From positions 62,001 to 126,000 of the forward strand of contig NZ_OAOD01000004.1 of the NCBI RefSeq assembly GCF_900205925.1: a stretch of 64,000 nt of DNA. The letters are read 5' to 3'. The notes under the pieces are model-generated. The model had not been told where the DNA came from and did not search any database. It was given only the letters and a program-made list of their open reading frames with translations. Position numbers and translations under genes: made by a program. Of the stretch, positions 59,131-64,000 are shown in pieces; within the stretch, counting starts at the first letter, position 1; every line of letters begins with the position of its first letter. The DNA is from Clostridium peptidivorans (GTDB taxonomy: Bacteria; Bacillota; Clostridia; Clostridiales; Clostridiaceae).

Positions 59131-60078
59131 TTACATTGGAAAAAAAGATGTAATTGAGTTTATGAATACGTCCACGCTTTTAGATAAATATCGATTCTTT
59201 TTTCGTATCAAAACTAGTTCTCTGCTAGAAAGCTCGCCATCTAGTTTATAGAAGCAAATATCTTGATTAAAGTTCATATAGCGTACTAAAGAATCTCGTA
59301 TGAATGCAATTCCCATACCTTTGCAAGCAACATGATAAGATGTCATTAATTGATCTAGATACATTACTGCTTTTGGTACAAATCCAGCTTGTTGACACAA
59401 TTTCATACTACGTGTATACATATCATTACCTTTTTTAAGTATCACAAAGGGCTCATTTGCAAATTTGTTTAACTGTACAGATGGAAAATCAGGTGACAGA
59501 TGTCTATTCTCAGCTATATCCTGAAAGGATAAGCGATAGTGATTTAGTTCAGCGTTGATTTTATAATTTTTCGGAACCGCTAAAATGATATTTTCTTTGC
59601 CAATTACGTGATTTTCAAAGTGTTTTGTATCTAGATGACAACACTCTATTCCTAAATCAATTGTTTCTTTCATCAATTCTTCCTGTAAAGCAAAGGAGTT
59701 TACTTCAAGCAAATCCACAGTTATACCAGGGTGCTTACTTTTGAATTGTGCTATTATGTCAGGAAGTACAAAGGAGCAAAAGAAAGTTGAACCACCAATA
59801 GAAATTTTACCTGTTCTTAGAGTTGTTATATCTTGAAAGTACTCTTCAAGATTATTTTGAATGGCCTTGACCTGAAGGATGGCTTGTACATACATTTCCC
59901 CTGGCTCAGTTAAATGTATTGGTGTCGTACTTCTATCAAACAAAGGAACACCTAGTGATGTTTCTATTTTTTTGATATAAGCACTTAATGCTGGTTGACT
60001 GATATAAAGATTTTTTGCAGCTTTTGAAAAGCTACCTTCTTTATAAACCTCGTATACATAGTCCATTCCTTGAAACAC
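59131..60078 (-). CDS. LysR-family transcriptional regulator
   Basis: A 315-aa LysR regulator. Residues 1-65 are the winged helix (YKEGSFSKAAKNLYISQPALSAYIKKIE); residues 90-310 form the periplasmic-binding-protein-like effector domain. The start is GTG 60078 with GGAG 8 bases upstream. It is divergent from the TSUP permease gene, with a dyad operator between them, so it very likely controls that permease and itself. The effector may be the permease substrate, such as a sulfur or organic anion. Confidence 0.92.
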   Translation of the reverse strand: MFQGMDYVYEVYKEGSFSKAAKNLYISQPALSAYIKKIETSLGVPLFDRSTTPIHLTEPGEMYVQAILQVKAIQNNLEEYFQDITTLRTGKISIGGSTFFCSFVLPDIIAQFKSKHPGITVDLLEVNSFALQEELMKETIDLGIECCHLDTKHFENHVIGKENIILAVPKNYKINAELNHYRLSFQDIAENRHLSPDFPSVQLNKFANEPFVILKKGNDMYTRSMKLCQQAGFVPKAVMYLDQLMTSYHVACKGMGIAFIRDSLVRYMNFNQDICFYKLDGELSSRELVLIRKKNRYLSKSVDVFINSITSFFPM

Positions 60079-60102
60079 TTCACTATCTCCTGCCTATAAT
60101 TA

Positions 60103-60135
60103 AATTTGTATAATAATTATATAAATATACAAATT
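60103..60135. promoter_or_regulatory. LysR-type operator dyad
   Basis: AATTTGTATA and TATACAAATT are perfect 10-bp arms with 13 bases between. A second dyad, GATTATATCA...TGATATTATC (60137-60164), has one mismatch. Both lie in the divergent promoter region between lysR and the TSUP permease. Confidence 0.65.
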
Positions 60136-60197
60136 GGATTATATCATTTTGATGTGATATTATCAAGAAAAGGATAATATTTAAGGAGATGATATTT

Positions 60198-60968
60198 ATG
60201 GGTTCACTTTCAATCCCAATGCTAATTATGCTTTATTTTTTAGTTTTTATAGCTGGATTTATTGACTCTATTGCTGGTGGCGGTGGGTTAATTGCACTTC
60301 CCGCTTACTTAATTACTGGCATGCCCGTTCATGTAGCCTATGGATGCAATAAGTTTTCTTCTGCCTGTGGGACTACCATTGCTACTATTAGGTTTTTAAA
60401 GAACCGCTCCATAGATATTTATATTGCAGCCGTTGCTGCTGTAAGTTCATTTATAGGTTCTGCTATAGCATCACAGATTGTATTAATCCTTGATGAGGAA
60501 ATTTTAAAGAAGATGCTTGTTTTTATCATACCAGTTGCCGCTGTTATTATTTTATTTAATAGGAACTATGGAAGTGAAAATACTTCTAAAGAGCTTGGTG
60601 GTATAAAACGTTTTATTATAGCAGTATTAATAGGATTGCTTATCGGTTTCTATGATGGCTTAATTGGTCCTGGGACAGGCACTTTTGCTATTATTGCTTT
60701 TTCAGTGCTTATGAAATACGACTTAAAAACTGCGTCAGGTAATTCAAAACTTTTAAACCTTGCATCAAATTATGCATCCCTAGTAACATTTGTGATTGCG
60801 GGCACAATTAACTATAAAATAGCAATTCCAGCTGCTTTATGCGGGATTTTAGGAAACTATCTTGGAGCTGGTTTCGCTATAAAAAAAGGAGCCAAGTTTA
60901 TTCGCCCGACGATGGTAGCGGTATTAGTTCTATTGTTAGTTAAGATGCTGTCGGATGTGTTTGTTTAA
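60198..60968 (+). CDS. TSUP family (TauE/SafE) permease
   Basis: A 256-aa membrane permease with about eight hydrophobic segments in two homologous halves. Each half begins with a glycine-rich family motif: AGGGGLIALPAYLITG near residues 27-42 and YDGLIGPGTGTFAII near residues 152-166. The family moves sulfite, sulfonates or other organic anions. ATG 60198 lies after AAGGAGATGAT; the in-frame ATG at 60189 overlaps that site. Divergent from a LysR regulator. Substrate unknown. Confidence 0.9.
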   Translation: MGSLSIPMLIMLYFLVFIAGFIDSIAGGGGLIALPAYLITGMPVHVAYGCNKFSSACGTTIATIRFLKNRSIDIYIAAVAAVSSFIGSAIASQIVLILDEEILKKMLVFIIPVAAVIILFNRNYGSENTSKELGGIKRFIIAVLIGLLIGFYDGLIGPGTGTFAIIAFSVLMKYDLKTASGNSKLLNLASNYASLVTFVIAGTINYKIAIPAALCGILGNYLGAGFAIKKGAKFIRPTMVAVLVLLLVKMLSDVFV

Positions 60969-61040
60969 CGATGACTATACAAAAATATATTTGTTGGATA
61001 CAATAGATATGAAATTACTTATGATGAGGAGTCGTATAAT

Positions 61041-61997
61041 ATGAAATACTATTTTGCACCGTTAGAAGGTGTTACTGGATATATATATAGAAATGCATAT
61101 CAAACTTTTTTTGGACAAATTGACAAATACTTTACACCCTTTATCTCACCAACTAGTAATAAGGGCTTTACCTCGAGAGAATTAAATGATATATTACCCG
61201 AACACAATCAAGGACTGACTGTGGTTCCTCAAATACTTACGAATAATGCTGAGTATTTCACTCGCACGGTGAACGAGTTAACTAAGTTTGGTTATGATGA
61301 GATTAATTTAAACTTGGGCTGTCCATCTGGTACAGTTGTTGCTAAACATAAAGGTTCAGGATTTCTTGCACAAAGAGAACAGCTGGATGAATTTTTAGAG
61401 GATATATTTTCAAAGGCATCAACGAAGATTTCCATAAAGACAAGAATTGGAAAGGATTCTCCAGATGAATTTTATGAGCTGATTGAAATCTTTAACAAGT
61501 ATCCTCTGGAGGAGATTATCATTCATCCAAGAATACAAACGGACTTTTACAAGAATAAGCCGAATAGGTCGGTATTTAAAGATGCATTAGCGTTAAGTAA
61601 AAATCCTGTTTGCTATAATGGTGACATTTTTAATAGATCGGACTATAGGGAATTGACAGAAATGTATCCAAGTTTAGGCGCAGTAATGCTAGGTCGAGGC
61701 CTTATTGCAAATCCATCATTAATCGGAGAAATTAAGAATAATCATGTCGTAGATAAGCAGGTAATGAAGGCATTTCACGATGCAGTTTATTCAGGCTATC
61801 AGGAAATCCTTTCTGGAGATAGAAATGTATTATTTAAAATGAAAGAATTTTGGTTTTATATGATACACTTGTTTGTAGAGAGTGATAAATATGCTAAGAA
61901 AATAAGAAAGACAGATAGATTATGCGATTATGAGGCAGTTATATCGAGGCTGTTTCAAGAGCTTGATATAGAAGAAACACTTTTACGCGGATTTTAA
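61041..61997 (+). CDS. tRNA-dihydrouridine synthase family protein
   Basis: A 318-aa FMN-dependent Dus enzyme that reduces uridine to dihydrouridine in tRNA loops. Motifs: APLEGVTGYIYRN at residues 6-18, NLGCPSGTVVAKHKGSGFL near residues 91-109 with the catalytic Cys, KTRIG near residue 134 and the FMN-phosphate loop VMLGRGLIANP near residues 216-226. It replaces the usual MxGVTDxPFR by EGVTGYIYRN, marking it as a divergent Dus subgroup found in Clostridia. No start-site problems. Confidence 0.9.
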   Translation: MKYYFAPLEGVTGYIYRNAYQTFFGQIDKYFTPFISPTSNKGFTSRELNDILPEHNQGLTVVPQILTNNAEYFTRTVNELTKFGYDEINLNLGCPSGTVVAKHKGSGFLAQREQLDEFLEDIFSKASTKISIKTRIGKDSPDEFYELIEIFNKYPLEEIIIHPRIQTDFYKNKPNRSVFKDALALSKNPVCYNGDIFNRSDYRELTEMYPSLGAVMLGRGLIANPSLIGEIKNNHVVDKQVMKAFHDAVYSGYQEILSGDRNVLFKMKEFWFYMIHLFVESDKYAKKIRKTDRLCDYEAVISRLFQELDIEETLLRGF

Positions 61998-62108
61998 TAT
62001 GATCAATATTGATACAAAAAATAGCATATTATTTTATAAAAAGATTATGATTAGATACAATTGCCCCAGTTGATTGTAGCAATTGTTTTAGCAGAGCAAC
62101 AGATATTA

Positions 62109-62154
62109 AACAGTCTATCTCAAAATTTTATTTTGAGATAGACTGTTATTTTTC
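62109..62154 (+). terminator. Terminator downstream of dus
   Basis: AACAGTCTATCTCAAAAT and its complement form a stem of about 17 bp with a short loop, followed by ATTTTTC. It lies about 110 bases after the dus stop. The rest of 61998-62415 is low-complexity AT sequence. Confidence 0.8.
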
Positions 62155-62415
62155 AGTGTGATTAAAATATACTCAGATGTGTGTTTATATGACTTTAAGA
62201 GGGTTGATATTAACTTATATTTAGATATTTATACCTAATAATACAATATATATAATATGGTATAATTACTATGTTGTTGTAATAATATAGTATATTTTGT
62301 ATTAAAAATGAGCTTATAGATGATATTACATAGGAAAAAGAGTAAGGATAAATTGATGTTTGATTAATATATATACTAACGAATAATTTTAGTTTTTTTA
62401 GGATTAAATTTTTTA

Positions 62416-62553
62416 ATGCAGGAATTGTGGAACTGGTTTAAAGGAGATTCCCTTATACGCAATGCAGTTGCAATAACTATAGCTAATATATTTATTGATT
62501 TGATTAGATTTTTATATAGGAAATATAAAATTACCAAAAACGAATCAGATTGA
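62416..62553 (+). CDS. Small membrane peptide (45 aa), tentative
   Basis: A 45-codon ORF (MQELWNWFKGDSLIRNAVAI and on) has one predicted membrane helix in its middle (about 16-34) and a lysine-rich C-terminus. There is no clear ribosome binding site, so reality is uncertain. It precedes two other small membrane protein genes. Confidence 0.3.
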   Translation: MQELWNWFKGDSLIRNAVAITIANIFIDLIRFLYRKYKITKNESD

Positions 62554-62624
62554 CTGTTTAATTCACAATCTTGTTATTAAGTTCATTAACAATTATAAAG
62601 AATATTAATTTGGAGGTATAAATT

Positions 62625-62966
62625 TTGGGTAAGATTAGAAAGAAATTTGGTGCAGGTTCGCTTTCATTACTACTATGTATTATAGGAGTATTATTTACTT
62701 CTTCTTTTGGGGATAAGGGAGCATTTGGAGATGTTATTATAAAGCTTATAGGGCTGAAGGCATGGTCTAATGGAGATAGAGGAATACACTACACTATATA
62801 TTATGCTCCTATATTTTTTATACCATCTGTCATTTTAGGAATGAAATTCAAAGATGATTCAGGTGCAAAGCTAGGTAAAATAATATCTTCAATTATGCTT
62901 ATAGTTGTATTTTTAGTAATAATTTTTTTATCAGTAACAGCAACGGGTAGTGCGCAAATTTCTTAA
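62625..62966 (+). CDS. Small membrane protein (113 aa)
   Basis: A 113-aa protein with three hydrophobic segments (about 10-28, 57-73 and 83-107), the first after a basic N-terminus. The start is TTG 62625 with GGAGGT upstream at about 8 bases. No family is recognised; DUF4190-like small membrane proteins look similar. Probably a stand-alone gene. Confidence 0.7.
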   Translation: MGKIRKKFGAGSLSLLLCIIGVLFTSSFGDKGAFGDVIIKLIGLKAWSNGDRGIHYTIYYAPIFFIPSVILGMKFKDDSGAKLGKIISSIMLIVVFLVIIFLSVTATGSAQIS

Positions 62967-63143
62967 ATTGCATAAAATAAGGTAGTCCGCATATGCACTA
63001 TCTTATTTAGTTCAGAAAATAAATTTTTTATAAAACTTGAAACATTTTAGATACTTAGCCCCTCTTATATAGTGTAAAGTATATAGCTATATGTTAAAAA
63101 ATAATGAAATGTGGAAAAGAGGAATTAATACTCGGAGGTGTTT

Positions 63144-63401
63144 ATGAAAAAGTTATATATAAGTATTAAAATAAGTGTAATATTGTATTTAGTGGTAGAT
63201 CTTATGATTGCGTGCAATGTATTTGGTAATAAAATAATTGGCAATTATATGCCTTTATTTGCAGCTCCTATACTATTAATGCTTAACAGTAAATTTTATC
63301 AAAAAACTGAATATAAAAATAAAAAAGTAGATTCTATTTTTAATGTTATAGCAATTATTTTATTTATATTAATTATAGCTGTGACACTGATTAATTGGTA
63401 A
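63144..63401 (+). CDS. Small membrane protein (85 aa)
   Basis: An 85-aa protein with three hydrophobic segments (about 5-22, 31-45 and 64-83). ATG 63144 follows CGGAGGTG; the in-frame GTG at 63138 lies within that site. No family recognised. It follows another small membrane protein gene by about 180 bases, so the two may be functionally linked, but no evidence beyond proximity exists. Confidence 0.65.
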   Translation: MKKLYISIKISVILYLVVDLMIACNVFGNKIIGNYMPLFAAPILLMLNSKFYQKTEYKNKKVDSIFNVIAIILFILIIAVTLINW

Positions 63402-63496
63402 ATAAATATTTAGTTTTGTATAGTTATATGGGTTCTTAAGATATATATTCTTAATATATTTATTCAATAAATTAGAATTAGAGGAGTTTAAAGAAT

Positions 63497-63914
63497 ATGA
63501 AAATAAATATGAAAAAATTCTTTATATTTTCACTTATATTACTTATAATACCAATGTATTTTTACTATACAAAACCTAATATATGTTCAAAATCCTATGA
63601 AGGGATACGATGTGTTTGAAGGTGATTTATATATAAACAATGATATATTGAAAAATATTAAATTAGAATTTGATAAATTTAACAACTCACCAATTAGATA
63701 TGATGATAAAAAAAGTAATACATTAACAACTTATGGATATATAATCATAAGTGATAACATGGATAAATTAACCATATTAGTAGCTGAAAAAGATATTAAT
63801 AATGATTCTAAAAGTTGGCATTATGAAAATGGATTAATAATATCAGCACCAACTGATACAAAAGAAAATGCTATAAAAATTGCTGATCAGTTATTAACAA
63901 AACCTCATCAATAA
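63497..63914 (+). pseudogene. Exported/membrane-anchored small protein, frameshifted
   Basis: An ATG at 63497 with an AGGAG-like site opens a frame with a basic start and hydrophobic signal/TM segment (MKKFFIFSLILLIIPMYFYY), reaching TGA shortly after 63610. The remaining 105 codons are in another frame, starting around 63597 (GYDVFEGDLYINNDILKN). Dropping one G from GGG at 63602-63604 joins them as YEGYDVFEGDLYIN. So the gene is either frameshifted in this strain or the base is a sequencing error. The C-terminal part is charged and unassigned; likely a cell-surface or membrane-anchored protein. Confidence 0.65.
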
Positions 63915-64000
63915 ATAAAAAATAATAGGCTATTAAGGAAATAGTGACATAAAAATACTTCTATTATTCAAAAGATTATATTTCTACATATTTCAAAAGG

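Overview
The window is chromosomal DNA from a low-GC Firmicute, most likely a Clostridium in the broad sense. The evidence is very AT-rich intergenic DNA, ribosome binding sites of the GGAGG or GGGGG type, GTG and TTG starts, clostridial families such as DUF3189 and YaaR, and anaerobic purine metabolism. No tRNA, rRNA, CRISPR array, transposase or phage structural gene was seen.

Layout. 1-9.7 kb: ordinary housekeeping and transport genes (PHP phosphoesterase, DUF3189, 2H phosphoesterase, MFS exporter, split ChrA, a P-type ATPase behind a yybP-ykoY Mn2+ riboswitch, a BNR-repeat lipoprotein, YaaR). 9.8-14.3 kb: three membrane proteins and an M20 amidohydrolase, separated by large palindromic intergenic repeats. 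14.6-17.8 kb: purine permease and adenine deaminase. 18-20.8 kb: a DUF4342 protein and an OmpR/HisKA two-component system. 20.9-45.3 kb: a long purine/ureide catabolic island. It has a sigma-54 activator, SsnA, a PreA-like dehydrogenase fused to ferredoxin domains, two complete three-subunit molybdenum hydroxylases with MocA between them, YgeX, hydantoinase, YgeY, YgeW, an 8-oxoguanine-deaminase-like enzyme, a MOSC protein, carbamate kinase, and molybdopterin genes (MoeA-like, MogA/MoaB, MoaA, MoaC). 45.4-50.8 kb: small housekeeping genes, NAD synthetase and a MerR/TipAS-like regulator. 51.3-56.5 kb: a probable anti-phage island with two nucleotide cyclases flanking a Pycsar-type transmembrane effector, followed by a 696-aa protein with a PD-(D/E)XK-like N-terminus and a zinc-binding motif. 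56.7-64 kb: DUF89, a GNAT remnant, zinc ribbon, DUF5071, a divergent LysR/TSUP pair, a tRNA-dihydrouridine synthase and small membrane proteins, the last with a frameshift.

How it works together. The purine island can be read as import (AzgA-type permease), deamination (Ade, SsnA, 8-oxoguanine-deaminase-like), redox chemistry at the purine ring (two Mo hydroxylases, PreA-like), ring opening and ureide breakdown (HyuA, YgeY, YgeW), release of pyruvate and ammonia from diaminopropionate (YgeX), and ATP from carbamoyl phosphate (carbamate kinase). The Moco genes supply the hydroxylase cofactor. The step order is inferred from homologous gene clusters.

The clearest regulatory signal is that three separate transcription units of this island each carry a -24/-12 promoter (GG-N10-GC). 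Upstream of each lies a pair of TTATC-N5-GATAA palindromes whose starts are exactly 18 bp apart. These are probably the binding sites of the sigma-54 activator encoded at 20.9 kb.

The most unusual candidate system is the 51.3-54.1 kb operon. Described Pycsar systems pair one cyclase with one effector; here a 477-aa cyclase with intact catalytic residues and a coiled coil, a TM effector, and a second 247-aa PycC-like cyclase are packed together.
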